Shown: piece after piece, positions 8,968-17,238 of the stretch
Numbering within the stretch: the stretch's first letter is position 1
Layout of the letters: every line of letters begins with the position of its first letter
Assembly (NCBI RefSeq): GCF_022012295.1
Contig: NZ_JAKLTN010000002.1
Span: 124,001-188,000, forward strand
DNA: 64,000 nt
Reading direction: 5' to 3'
Origin: Dechloromonas hankyongensis
Lineage (GTDB): Bacteria > Pseudomonadota > Gammaproteobacteria > Burkholderiales > Rhodocyclaceae
Made by a program: the position numbers and the translations under genes
Notes under the pieces: generated by a model
What the model was told of the DNA's origin: nothing
Seen by the model: the letters and a program-made list of their open reading frames with translations, nothing else
Database searches by the model: none

Positions 8968-10083
8968 ATGAATACTCCATATCGAAAATTCGCAAATCTG
9001 GGAAAGATCTTTCTGGTTGCTGCGATTGCCGCCATCGCCGGCTGTGCGCCGGTGCAGGAACGTGCCGACGCCGACAAGCCCAGCTTGCTGATCTATCCGC
9101 CGCCGCCGGACGAGCCGCGCTACGCCTACGAACGGACGATCTACGGCAGCGCCGACGTGACGCCGCGAAAGAACGATGCTGCCTTGAAGCGCGCATTGAC
9201 CGGCGAACTGGAGCGCTCCGAAGGCCTGGTCAAGCCGTATGCCGTGGCCGTGCATCGCGGCCGGATCTTCGTCAGCGATTCGGCGGACCGTTTCGTCAAG
9301 GTCTTCGATGTCCCCGAGGGGCGCTATTTCAAGATCGGCGACGACGAACTCGGCCCGCTGACCAAGCCGCTCGGCGTCGACGTCGATACCCAGGGCAACC
9401 TGTTCGTGGCGGACGGAACGGCCCGGGCGATCATGGTGTACAGCCGGGACGGCAAATTCCTGCGCAAGATCGGCGGACCCAATGTATTCGAGCGGCTGTC
9501 CAGCGTGACGGTCGATAGTCCGGGGCAGCGGGTGTTCGTCACCGATATCGGCGGCGTATCGTCGGACCAGCACAAGATCAAGGTTTTCGATTCGAACAAC
9601 GGCACGCACCTGTTCGATCTCGGCAAGCGGGGCATCGGCCCCGGCGAGTTCAACCTGCCGCGCGACGTGGCCATCGGCATCAATGGCCAGATCTACGTCG
9701 TCGATGGCGGCAATTTCCGGGTCCAGGTTTTCGACCGGACGGGGCGTTTCCTCAGCAGCTTCGGCTCGGTGGGCAAGCAGATGGGCAACTTTGCCCGGCC
9801 CAAGGAGATCGCCACCGACGCGTCCGGCAATGTCTATGTGGTCGACGCGGCATTCGGCAACTTCCAGATATTCAATGCGGACGGCGACCTGCTGATGTTC
9901 ATCGGCGAGCGTTCCGAGCGGGACGGGCCGGCGCACTACATGCTGCCGTCCGGTATCTACGTCGATGAGGACGGCCGTGTTTACATGGTCGACCAGTGGT
10001 TCAAGAAAATCGACGTCTTCCGGCCGCACGCGCTGGGTGCCGACACCGGTTTCCTCGCCAAGCGGGCCGCTCCGATCAAGTAG
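8968..10083 (+). CDS. NHL-repeat beta-propeller lipoprotein
   Basis: A 371-residue protein with a lipoprotein signal peptide (lipobox IAGC, Cys near residue 27) and five to six NHL-type repeats, seen as recurring KPxGVxVDxxGNxFVADxxxxxIxVFDxxGxFLxxIG patterns. It should form a membrane-anchored beta-propeller in the periplasm or outer membrane. NHL propellers usually bind protein partners; here cytochromes are the likely partners (inference). The ribosome site GAAAGAGGTGGG precedes ATG 8968, and the gene follows the tetraheme gene by 19 bases. A paralogue with the same PPPxDEPRYxYxxxxxG opening lies at 19204. Confidence 0.88.
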   Translation: MNTPYRKFANLGKIFLVAAIAAIAGCAPVQERADADKPSLLIYPPPPDEPRYAYERTIYGSADVTPRKNDAALKRALTGELERSEGLVKPYAVAVHRGRIFVSDSADRFVKVFDVPEGRYFKIGDDELGPLTKPLGVDVDTQGNLFVADGTARAIMVYSRDGKFLRKIGGPNVFERLSSVTVDSPGQRVFVTDIGGVSSDQHKIKVFDSNNGTHLFDLGKRGIGPGEFNLPRDVAIGINGQIYVVDGGNFRVQVFDRTGRFLSSFGSVGKQMGNFARPKEIATDASGNVYVVDAAFGNFQIFNADGDLLMFIGERSERDGPAHYMLPSGIYVDEDGRVYMVDQWFKKIDVFRPHALGADTGFLAKRAAPIK

Positions 10084-10149
10084 GCATGGCTCCACCATCC
10101 GCAGCGCGCTCTTCCCGGCGGTGAGAAGGTGCGCTTCCTAAGAACGGGA

Positions 10150-10173
10150 AATCCCCTTTTACGAAAGGGGATT
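10150..10173 (+). other. Intergenic stem-loop
   Basis: AATCCCCTTT-TACG-AAAGGGGATT forms a perfect 10-bp stem with a 4-base loop in the 248-bp gap between the NHL gene and the next tetraheme gene. No clean T run follows, so it is either a weak terminator or an mRNA 3' end stabiliser. A short palindrome ATTTCGCGAAAT follows at 10174. The rest of the gap holds the sigma-54-like site at 10246. Confidence 0.5.
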
Positions 10174-10245
10174 ATTTCGCGAAATTGGCCGATTTTTGCG
10201 TCCCGTGGTTTTGTAAGTGATTGATTGATATATCTACGATGTTCA

Positions 10246-10261
10246 TGGCATGCCATGTGCT
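10246..10261 (+). promoter_or_regulatory. Candidate sigma-54 promoter before tetraheme cytochrome
   Basis: TGGCATGCCATGTGCT has GG (10247-10248) and GC (10259-10260) separated by 10 bases and a TGGCA -24 box; the -12 box is GTGC instead of TTGC. A start near 10272 would give a 60-base leader before ATG 10332. Confidence 0.55.
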
Positions 10262-10331
10262 TTGAATTGATCGTCCGGGCCTTCTGGCTCGCAAAACTTG
10301 ATCAATTTCTTAAAGGGTCGGGAGTCAAACT

Positions 10332-11210
10332 ATGTTCAAGCACACCACGGAAAAGCGAAATCTTTCCGGGCGCGTTGCCAAGCTGATTGCGGTTGCCGCA
10401 CTCGCGCTTGGTGCGGTCGGGGCGCACGCGGGTATTGCCAACACCAAGCACAACCTTGGCGCCAACAATGCCGTCAATGAAAACTACATGACGACGGGTA
10501 CCACCGAAATCTGCGTTTTCTGCCATACGCCGCACGCCTCGAATACCAACGTCAAGGCGCCGCTGTGGAACAAACCGGTGGCTGCCGGCAGCACCTACAC
10601 CACCTACACCACCGCCGTGTCGGCCACCATCGACGGCTCGGTCGACATGTCCGGCATCTCGCTGGCCTGCCTGTCCTGCCACGACGGCACGCAAGCCATG
10701 GACACCATGATCAACAAGCCGGGTTCGGGCGGTTACAACGCCGCGGGCTCGACCATCACCGGCGGCGCCTGGACCGGCACCCACCAGGATGGCACCGGCA
10801 AGATGATCAACACCGGTGAATTCATCGCCATGCTCGGCACCGACCTGACCAACGATCACCCGGTCGGTATCCAGTATTGCGGTGGCGGTGTCAGCACCGG
10901 CGGTGCCTCGACCACCGCTGCTTCGACCGGTAGCTGCCGCGACACTGACTTCGTCGCCCCGCAGAACGGCCTGATCGGTGGCGCCCGTACCTGGTGGGTG
11001 GATAACTCGGTCGGTGCCGCCGGTACCCGTCAGAAGACCGACATGATCCTCTACGCTCGTGCTCCGACCCTGACCGGCGATGCCACCTCCGGCATGTACC
11101 AGCCGTTCGTCGAATGCGCCAGCTGCCATGATCCCCACTCCGAAAACGCCACCTTCCTGCGTATTCCGAACACCCAGAGCGCAGTCTGTCTGACATGTCA
11201 TAACAAGTAA
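10332..11210 (+). CDS. Tetraheme cytochrome c, doubled-CXXCH type
   Basis: A 292-residue protein with a signal peptide (cleavage near AHA-GI) and four heme motifs: CVFCH, CLSCH, CASCH and CLTCH. The order and contexts (KHNLG, EICVFCHTPH, APLWNKP, LACLSCHDGTQA, LGTDLTNDHPVGIQY, CASCHDPH, FLRIPN, CLTCHNK) match the N-terminal module of the 11-heme protein at 20273 almost point for point. The spacer between hemes two and three is rich in Gly, Ser and Thr. It has its own sigma-54-like promoter, a GGGTCGGGAG leader and a strong terminator right after it, which suggests a highly expressed abundant cytochrome. Confidence 0.88.
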   Translation: MFKHTTEKRNLSGRVAKLIAVAALALGAVGAHAGIANTKHNLGANNAVNENYMTTGTTEICVFCHTPHASNTNVKAPLWNKPVAAGSTYTTYTTAVSATIDGSVDMSGISLACLSCHDGTQAMDTMINKPGSGGYNAAGSTITGGAWTGTHQDGTGKMINTGEFIAMLGTDLTNDHPVGIQYCGGGVSTGGASTTAASTGSCRDTDFVAPQNGLIGGARTWWVDNSVGAAGTRQKTDMILYARAPTLTGDATSGMYQPFVECASCHDPHSENATFLRIPNTQSAVCLTCHNK

Positions 11211-11243
11211 GGGGCCGCGGTCTACCGCAAGTGTCCTTGCAAG

Positions 11244-11280
11244 CGGGCCGACACGCAGTGTGTTCGGCCCGTTTTTCTTT
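11244..11280 (+). terminator. Rho-independent terminator after tetraheme gene
   Basis: A stem of CGGGCCGA paired with TCGGCCCG, extended by a few inner pairs, is followed by TTTTTCTTTT. The T run lies only about 17 bases before the next start codon (11297), so the PPIase-porin genes downstream probably depend on read-through. Confidence 0.85.
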
Positions 11281-11296
11281 TCAGGAGAATGGTCCA

Positions 11297-12352
11297 GTGA
11301 AAACAACATCCCGAGCCAGCGTTTGCCATGTACTTGCCCTGATGGCCGGCTTGTCCGGCTTGCCCCTGGCATGGGCCCAGGCCGCCACCAACCCCGCTGC
11401 CACCCCGGAGGTCGAGCAGACCAAACCGGTAGCCGCCAAGGATCTGCACGATCGCGTCTTTGCCGTGATCAACGGGCGAGCGATTCCGACTTCCGACTAT
11501 GAGGGCGCATTTACCGCCCTGATCCGTCAGCGGTTTTATCACGGCCAGATTCCGGAAAACGAACTGGCCGGTGTTCGCGAAGAGATCAAGAGCAAGCTGG
11601 TCCAGCGGGTCGTCCTGCTCGAAGAGGCCGAGCGCCGCAATATCACGCCGGAGCAGGCGCAGATCGACGAAGTCCTGGCTGGCTATGAAAAGCGCTACAC
11701 CAACAGCCCGCAGTGGCAACAGAACCGCGAAATGCTGCTGCCCGGGCTGATCAAGCAGCTCTCCGAGCAGAGCCTGATCGCCCAGCTCGACAAGCAGGTG
11801 CGCGATGTGCCGCAACCGTCGGATGCCGAGGTGCGCGCCTTCTACGACAAGAATCGCAACCTCTTTACCGAACCTGAGAAAATCCGCTTGGCGGTGATCC
11901 TGCTGGCGGTCGATCCCTCATCTCCGGCGACGGCCTGGCAGGCGACTCGTGACGAGGCGCGGGCCATCTACGCCCGTCTGCAGAACGGCGCCGACTTCGA
12001 AGAGGCGGCCCGCCTGCACTCCAGCGTCTATGCCGAGAAGAGCGGCGATATGGGCTACCTGCATCGCGGCATGCTGCCGGAGAACATCCAGTCCAAGGTC
12101 GACCAGTTCGAACTCAACAAGGTCAACGAACCGATCGACACTCTGGAAGGGGTGGCGATCTTCCGCCTGGTCGATCGTCTCGCCGCGACGCCGCGGGATT
12201 TTGCCGATGTCGCGACGCGAGCACGAGATTTGCTGGTACGTGAACGTCAGGACGCCGCCTGGAAAGAACTGATCGACCGATTGGTCGCCAAGGCGGACGT
12301 CAAGTTCATGCATGCTGTCTCAACGGAGCAGCGTGAAGGTGCAAAAAAATAG
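11297..12352 (+). CDS. PpiC/SurA-like periplasmic peptidyl-prolyl isomerase
   Basis: A 351-residue exported protein: signal peptide VKTTSRASVCHVLALMAG, cleavage near AQA-AT. A SurA/PrsA-like helical N-domain (FAVINGRAIPTSDYEGAF) follows, then a parvulin domain at about residues 195-300. Its signature is RLAVILLAVDP, ARLQNGADFEEAARLHSS and GDMGYLHRGMLP, ending in EPIDTLEGVAIFRLVDR. I chose GTG 11297 because an AGGAGA ribosome site lies 9 bases before it and the signal peptide then starts correctly. Foldases of this family assist outer-membrane proteins. It lies 20 bases before the beta-barrel gene, so it probably folds that barrel or the exported cytochromes. Similar foldases occur in other porin-cytochrome loci (family knowledge). 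Confidence 0.88.
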   Translation: MKTTSRASVCHVLALMAGLSGLPLAWAQAATNPAATPEVEQTKPVAAKDLHDRVFAVINGRAIPTSDYEGAFTALIRQRFYHGQIPENELAGVREEIKSKLVQRVVLLEEAERRNITPEQAQIDEVLAGYEKRYTNSPQWQQNREMLLPGLIKQLSEQSLIAQLDKQVRDVPQPSDAEVRAFYDKNRNLFTEPEKIRLAVILLAVDPSSPATAWQATRDEARAIYARLQNGADFEEAARLHSSVYAEKSGDMGYLHRGMLPENIQSKVDQFELNKVNEPIDTLEGVAIFRLVDRLAATPRDFADVATRARDLLVRERQDAAWKELIDRLVAKADVKFMHAVSTEQREGAKK

Positions 12353-12372
12353 TCAATTTGGTCGTCTAGAAG

Positions 12373-14757
12373 GTGGGAAAACCCGGTACTCGCGCGCGTC
12401 CGTCCGGTTCCAGAATCCTGTTGGCAGGTCTGGCCGGCGGGGCGTTGACCTTTTCCCCCTATAGCCTGGCGCTTGAAGGAGCCGGGCCGGAGGCGCTGCC
12501 GCCGGTGCGCGAGACCGTGATGGTCGGCGCCGTCCAGGCGGCGCTGGCCGATATCGGCCAGGGCGGCGAGGGCGGCGGTTTCCCGCTGCGCCGCAGCGAC
12601 TTGCTGTCGGGTTTGCCGGCCGGGAGCAATCTCCAGCCGGTAATCGACGTTCCGGACGACGGCCTGCCGCTACGGATGACCTCGATGCTTGGCGCCGCGC
12701 GCCAGGAATGGCCGGCCGACGTCGAACTGCCGTTGCGGCTTAGCCAGATGGTGTCGACGCCGCAACCCGGCGCCAAGGAACCGCTGTGGATGACGGTGCC
12801 GGACCAGCCGGGACAACTTCGCCAATCGCGGGAACTCTCCTTGCCGCTGCCAGGGGCGGCGGGTATCGGCCAGCCGGCACGGGCCGGGCAAGCATTTCCC
12901 GGGAGCGGCACAGCGCCCATGGCCGCGGGCTCGGGCGCCACCGGGTCGCCTGCCTCTGGTGGTGGGCAGGGTAGTGGCCAAGGCACCTCCGACTCAAGCT
13001 CTTTTGGTGCCTTCGGCTGGGAAATCCCGCCCATCCGCTGGGGCGGCAGCCTCGGCTACGGCCTGCAGAAGACCACCACCAATACGGGGTATTCATCGAC
13101 TTCCAACAACGTATTCGCCAATCTTTCGGCGTCCAGCTACATCTATGCGCCGTGGCTGGCCCGGGTCAGCGGCCGTATCGGCCTGACCACGACTTCGACG
13201 AGCAGCCAGAGCCCGGGGTTGTCAGGCGAGGACTCCAATCGCAGTGCCAACGTGGTCGGTGGCGGCGAAGTGAACATGTTCTCCAGCAGCCGCTATCCGT
13301 TCCGGGCCTATTTCGACCGTACGGATAGCCGGGCCAGCGGCACGATCGTCACCAACGATTACGTCAATAACCGCTACGGCATGAGCCAGAATTTCCGTTC
13401 GGAAGACGGTATCAGTGGCGGCAACGTTATTTTCGACCGCAGCGAGATCAATTCGTCCAACGGGCGCCGCGACGAGGTGACGGCGCTTTCCGGCGGCTAT
13501 TCGACGCAGACCGGGATCGTCCAGAACACCCTCAACGGGCGCTACTCGCTGGGGCAGCGCAGCGGAACGGATGACCGCGTGCGCCTGATCGGCCTGAATT
13601 CGGCGCATATCGCCAACGTCAGCGACACCCTGAACCTCGGCGCGACGATGAACTACACCGATAGCGACATCCGCACGGCATCGGGATTCGGCGACTCCGC
13701 GACCAATCGCGGGCAATACCTGCAGCTCTATACCTACGGTTCCTGGCTGCCGGACTTCGAGGATCTCGACGACCTGCCGCTGACCTTGAACGGCGGCTTG
13801 CGCTATACCTCGCAGGAAAACCAGTTCGGCGGCGAAGGATTCTCCGCCCAGTCGATCGGCGGCAACCTGTCCGGCATGTATCGTTTCTCGAACAATCTGT
13901 CGATGTCGGCGAACGGCTCGATGAACCAGCTGACCCAGTCGAAGGGACCCAGCCAGACGCTGACCCAACTCGGCTCGTCGATCAACTACACCGGCAACCC
14001 TCTCACTTTTGGGAAATTTTCCTATAATTGGAATACGGGGGCCAACGCCAACTGGCAAAGTGCGGTCGCGACGACGCCGTCCAACACCATGACCAGCGGC
14101 CAGGCGAGTCATAACCTGTCGCGCATCTACACGCTGGGCGAGGGGCAAACCCTGGCCTTCAACGGTTCGCAGTCCCTCAACGTGGTCAACAGCGCACTGG
14201 TGGGCACCACGCAGTCCCTGACCCACACCGTTTCGGCCAATCTCGGGCTGAGCGCGGCCGAGCGTTTCTCCGGTTCGTTGAGCACCATGGTTTCCGATGT
14301 TCGGACCACCGGCTATCTCGAGCAGCACTATCAGGTGCTGAATGTCGGTTTCTTCGGCCAGGGGCAGCTTTCCCAGGTTTCGTCGGCCAATATCAACCTG
14401 ATGTTCAACTGGTCCGATCAGAGCTTCAAGACCGTCGATTCCTTCGGTATCCCGGTCACCCAGAACGCCCAGCACATGACGCTCAACGGCTCGGCCGCCT
14501 ACAGCCACATGCGCTTCGCCGGCGTCCGCGGCCTGCGCTACACCCTGAACTTCGCGGCCGACACCCGTCTGCGCGACGACCGTCTCTACGGCAACGTCAA
14601 TGGCGAGGTCGATCGCGCCCGCTTCGCGCTGACCAATCGCCTCGAATATCGCATCGGTTTGCTCGACTTCCGTCTCTCGCTGACCAACAACGAGGTGGGT
14701 GGCAAGAAAAATGCATTGCTCTTTTTCCAGGTGTCCCGGCAAATCGGTTCGTACTGA
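12373..14757 (+). CDS. Outer-membrane beta-barrel, putative electron-conduit porin
   Basis: A 794-residue protein. After an N-terminal signal sequence (RILLAGLAGGALTF) come about 180 Pro/Gly-rich residues holding four degenerate copies of an LPLRxSxM motif (FPLRRSDLL, LPLRMTSML, LPLRLSQMV, EPLWMTVPD). A Gly/Ser linker follows, then roughly 590 residues of alternating amphipathic strands rich in Tyr, Ser, Asn and Thr, which read as a large beta-barrel. The chain ends in SRQIGSY, an outer-membrane-type aromatic terminus. No heme motif is present. Lying between a foldase and many periplasmic cytochromes, it is the best candidate for the barrel of a porin-cytochrome conduit. GTG 12373 is the start used; AGAAGG abuts it, so a slightly later start is possible. 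I cannot assign a named family. Confidence 0.75.
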   Translation: MGKPGTRARPSGSRILLAGLAGGALTFSPYSLALEGAGPEALPPVRETVMVGAVQAALADIGQGGEGGGFPLRRSDLLSGLPAGSNLQPVIDVPDDGLPLRMTSMLGAARQEWPADVELPLRLSQMVSTPQPGAKEPLWMTVPDQPGQLRQSRELSLPLPGAAGIGQPARAGQAFPGSGTAPMAAGSGATGSPASGGGQGSGQGTSDSSSFGAFGWEIPPIRWGGSLGYGLQKTTTNTGYSSTSNNVFANLSASSYIYAPWLARVSGRIGLTTTSTSSQSPGLSGEDSNRSANVVGGGEVNMFSSSRYPFRAYFDRTDSRASGTIVTNDYVNNRYGMSQNFRSEDGISGGNVIFDRSEINSSNGRRDEVTALSGGYSTQTGIVQNTLNGRYSLGQRSGTDDRVRLIGLNSAHIANVSDTLNLGATMNYTDSDIRTASGFGDSATNRGQYLQLYTYGSWLPDFEDLDDLPLTLNGGLRYTSQENQFGGEGFSAQSIGGNLSGMYRFSNNLSMSANGSMNQLTQSKGPSQTLTQLGSSINYTGNPLTFGKFSYNWNTGANANWQSAVATTPSNTMTSGQASHNLSRIYTLGEGQTLAFNGSQSLNVVNSALVGTTQSLTHTVSANLGLSAAERFSGSLSTMVSDVRTTGYLEQHYQVLNVGFFGQGQLSQVSSANINLMFNWSDQSFKTVDSFGIPVTQNAQHMTLNGSAAYSHMRFAGVRGLRYTLNFAADTRLRDDRLYGNVNGEVDRARFALTNRLEYRIGLLDFRLSLTNNEVGGKKNALLFFQVSRQIGSY

Positions 14758-14773
14758 TTCCGCTGAGCCGGGC

Positions 14774-14789
14774 TGGCTGATTCAGTGCA
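14774..14789 (+). promoter_or_regulatory. Weak sigma-54-like site before triheme c7 gene
   Basis: TGGCTGATTCAGTGCA has GG (14775-14776) and GC (14787-14788) 10 bases apart and TGGC/TGCA cores. Transcription would start near 14800, leaving only about 12 bases before ATG 14812, including its GAGG ribosome site, so this could be chance. Confidence 0.3.
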
Positions 14790-14811
14790 TAAAAAACCAA
14801 GAGGTCGTGTA

Positions 14812-15228
14812 ATGAAAATACTCTCGAAACTGAGGGCAAGTATCGCAGTCGCTGCGGTCCTGGTGTTGTCCACAGTCATGTTCGTGGATATCAACGATGC
14901 CCAGGCCGAATACGGCGACGTGGTCATCAACAACTATTCGGACGGCGCCGGCATGCGTCCGGTGGTTTTCCCTCACTGGTTCCACCGCGTTCGTTTCCGC
15001 TGCAAGGTGTGCCACGCCGACCTCGGCTTCAAGTTCCAGGCGGGCGGCAACGAAATCAACATGGTCAAGATCATCGACGGCCAGTTCTGCGGCGCCTGCC
15101 ATAACGGCGACATCGCCTGGTCCGTCGAAAACTGCAACCTGTGCCACTCCGCCAAGCCGAATACGCCGACGCAGGTTCATGAAAGCACCGTTCAGAAACT
15201 GGCGCAGCCCTCTGGCGCGAAGAAGTGA
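14812..15228 (+). CDS. Triheme cytochrome with c7-type domain (type A)
   Basis: A 138-residue exported protein with three heme motifs: CKVCH, CGACH and CNLCH. The context FPHWFHRVRFRCKVCHADLGF, then FCGACHNGDIAW and ENCNLCHS, matches the c7-type triheme domain seen in proteins of electron-conduit bacteria. ATG 14812 is preceded by GAGG; the signal peptide is ASIAVAAVLVLSTVMF, cleaved near AQA-EY. It is a close paralogue of the protein at 17845. All three hemes should be bis-His and of low potential (family knowledge), so it may carry electrons between periplasmic cytochromes and the conduit. Confidence 0.88.
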   Translation: MKILSKLRASIAVAAVLVLSTVMFVDINDAQAEYGDVVINNYSDGAGMRPVVFPHWFHRVRFRCKVCHADLGFKFQAGGNEINMVKIIDGQFCGACHNGDIAWSVENCNLCHSAKPNTPTQVHESTVQKLAQPSGAKK

Positions 15229-15239
15229 GGGAGACAGCC

Positions 15240-16268
15240 ATGAAAATCTCGAATCGTATTACCGCCATCGTCGCCGGTCTGTGTCTCGCCCTGCCGGTAC
15301 TCGCCCAGCAATCCGGCAAGGACGTCTACACCAAGGTCTGCTCGACCTGCCACGCCACCGGCCTGGCCGGTTCGCCGCGCCTGGGCAATGCGGCCGACTG
15401 GGGGCCGCGCGCCGCGAAGGGCTTGGCCAGCCTCTACCAAAGCGCCCTGACCGGCACGCCGAAGGGCATGCCGGCCAAGGGCGGCCACATGACCCTGCCC
15501 GATGCGGAAGTCAAGGCGGCGGTGGATTACATGCTGGCCTCGGCCAACGTGAAGCCGGCCAAGCCGGAAGCCGAGCCCAAGAAGGAAGAGCCGAAGAAGG
15601 CTGAAGCCAAGAAGGAAGAGCCGAAGAGAGAGGAAGCGAAGAAGGCTGAAGCCAAGGCCGCGCCGGCCCCCGCGGCGGCTCCCGCACCTGCTCCGGTGGC
15701 GGCTAGCGCACCGGTGGTGCCGGTTGCCGCAACCGAGGTTTCGGCCGCCGACATCAACTCCTTCAACCGTCTGCTGAAGCCGGCGAGCAAGCGCAACCTG
15801 CCGCCGCCCGAGGACGGCATCCACGATCCGGCGAATGACGGCACGCATGCCCTGCAGCCGCCGCTGGCCGCCTTCGGCGCGCTGCCCAAGGCACCGTCCG
15901 GCAATCGGGTGAACTGGGTTGAAGCCATCGGGCAGAAGAAGATCAATCCGCGTTACGACCGGCTTGATCCGAAGGCCGAGCCGATCGTGATGGATCTGAA
16001 CATCGTCCGCGAAGTGAAGGGCTCGATGCCGGATGTGGTCTATCCGCACAAGCAGCACACCGAGTGGCTGGATTGCTCGAACTGCCATCCGGCCATCTTC
16101 GTGCCGCAGAAGGGTGCCAACGCCATCAGCATGGCTTCCATCCTGCTCGGCGAGAAATGCGGCGTCTGCCATGGCAAGGTGGCTTTCCCGGTTTCCGAGT
16201 GCCGCAACTGCCACTCGAAGAAGAAGGATATTGCGAAGGCGCCGACCCCGGTCGCCGCTACCAAGTGA
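15240..16268 (+). CDS. Cytochrome c5 - linker - c7 triheme fusion protein
   Basis: A 342-residue periplasmic protein with four hemes. After a signal peptide (ending VLA-QQ), a c5-type domain with CSTCH fills about residues 25-105. A linker of about 65 residues rich in Lys, Glu, Ala and Pro follows (repeats of KKEEPKKAEA, then PAPAAAP). A C-terminal domain from about residue 175 carries CSNCH, CGVCH and CRNCH. The C-terminal half (DGIHDP, NRVNWVEA, PHKQHTEWLDCSNCH, EKCGVCHGKVAFPVSEC) is nearly the same design as the stand-alone protein at 17213. ATG 15240 follows GAGGGAGA. The charged linker would let a single protein tether a high-potential heme to a low-potential wire. Confidence 0.9.
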   Translation: MKISNRITAIVAGLCLALPVLAQQSGKDVYTKVCSTCHATGLAGSPRLGNAADWGPRAAKGLASLYQSALTGTPKGMPAKGGHMTLPDAEVKAAVDYMLASANVKPAKPEAEPKKEEPKKAEAKKEEPKREEAKKAEAKAAPAPAAAPAPAPVAASAPVVPVAATEVSAADINSFNRLLKPASKRNLPPPEDGIHDPANDGTHALQPPLAAFGALPKAPSGNRVNWVEAIGQKKINPRYDRLDPKAEPIVMDLNIVREVKGSMPDVVYPHKQHTEWLDCSNCHPAIFVPQKGANAISMASILLGEKCGVCHGKVAFPVSECRNCHSKKKDIAKAPTPVAATK

Positions 16269-16278
16269 TTTGATCGGC

Positions 16279-16301
16279 GGGGAGTGCGGTTCGCGCTCCC
16301 C
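16279..16301 (+). other. Intercistronic stem-loop
   Basis: GGGGAG-T-GCG-GTT-CGC-G-CTCCCC forms a GC-rich hairpin between the fusion cytochrome and the next gene. No T run follows, so it more likely shapes mRNA processing or stability than ends transcription. Confidence 0.45.
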
Positions 16302-16320
16302 CTGGAAGGGAAAGAAACCA

Positions 16321-17238
16321 ATGGAAAAATTCATGCTCAAGGCCGGGCTGGTTGCCGCGGCACTGACCGCCGGCCAGGGCCTCATGGCTCCGGCTGCCGT
16401 CGCCCAGGAAAGCGCCGCGACCCGTTTGTCGGCTGGCAAGATCGACAAGGATCAGCTGCTCTTCAATATGGAATCGGTCGGCAAGCTGCTCGAGTCGTCG
16501 TCGGCCGCCCGCCAGGTCGAAAGCAGCAAGGCGCCGGAGGCATTGGCCCGTCGCGACCGCGCTCGCGAAATCTACAAGTCGGCCAAGGCATCGCTCAATG
16601 CCGGCGATCTGGAAAAGGCCAACAGCCAGCTGGCCGAAGTGCGTGCCGCCTTCTTCGAAGCCGTGCGCCTGGCTGCACCGGAAGAGGTGACGGCCAAGAA
16701 GCTGGAAGCCGACTACCGGGCGCGTCTCGACAGCGTCAATGCCTTGCTCGGCGCCTACCGTCGCGTCGCCAGCGAAAAGGGCAGCGCCTCCAAGACCGTC
16801 AGCGAAACCGTGGCCCAGATCGACAAGTCGGTGGCCGAGGCCGCGCGTCTGGCGCAGGGCGGCAAGTACAAGGAAGGGCGCGCCGAACTCGATCGCGCCT
16901 ACCTGGTTGCCAAGGCCGGGATCAGCTCGCTGCGCAGTGGCGACACCCTGGTGCGTTCGCTCAACTTTGCCAACAAGGAAGAGGAATACCAGTACGAGAT
17001 CGACCGCAACGATACGCACCAGATGCTGATCAAGGTTCTGGTCGAGGAAAAGCGGGCCGGCAATCCCATGCTCGACCAGCAGGTCCAGGGCTTCGTCGCC
17101 AGGGCCAAGGAATTGCGCTCGTCGGCCGAAGCGGCCGCCGCCAAGCGCGACCATGCTCAGGCGGTCAAGCTGCTCGAGGAGTCGACCGTCGAACTGGTCA
17201 GAGCGATCCGCAATGCCGGTATCTATATTCCGGGTTGA
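16321..17238 (+). CDS. Periplasmic helical (coiled-coil) protein of unknown function
   Basis: A 305-residue exported protein (signal peptide MEKFMLKAGLVAAALTAG, cleavage near VAQ-ES) that is almost wholly alpha-helical, with long Ala/Glu/Lys-rich heptad-like stretches and no heme motif. ATG 16321 follows GGAAGGGAAAG. I do not recognise a named family. It has a clear paralogue at 40381-41283: both share the order SLRSGDTLVRSLNFANKEEE / RLRDGQEVVMRLQFNSPREE, then a YEIDRN or YEQKRY segment, EEKRAGN or EERATGD, and an ending of AIRNAGIYIPG or ALQMMGVPVF. It lies between cytochrome genes with short gaps, so it may be a structural or assembly partner of the cytochromes (inference). Confidence 0.82.
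   Translation: MEKFMLKAGLVAAALTAGQGLMAPAAVAQESAATRLSAGKIDKDQLLFNMESVGKLLESSSAARQVESSKAPEALARRDRAREIYKSAKASLNAGDLEKANSQLAEVRAAFFEAVRLAAPEEVTAKKLEADYRARLDSVNALLGAYRRVASEKGSASKTVSETVAQIDKSVAEAARLAQGGKYKEGRAELDRAYLVAKAGISSLRSGDTLVRSLNFANKEEEYQYEIDRNDTHQMLIKVLVEEKRAGNPMLDQQVQGFVARAKELRSSAEAAAAKRDHAQAVKLLEESTVELVRAIRNAGIYIPG

Noticed and set aside
15540..15720. Tandem DNA repeat in the Lys/Glu/Ala-rich linker
   Set aside because: The repetition is at protein level (short KKEEPKKAEA-like units) with varied codons and unequal units, so it is a linker and not a distinct DNA repeat.
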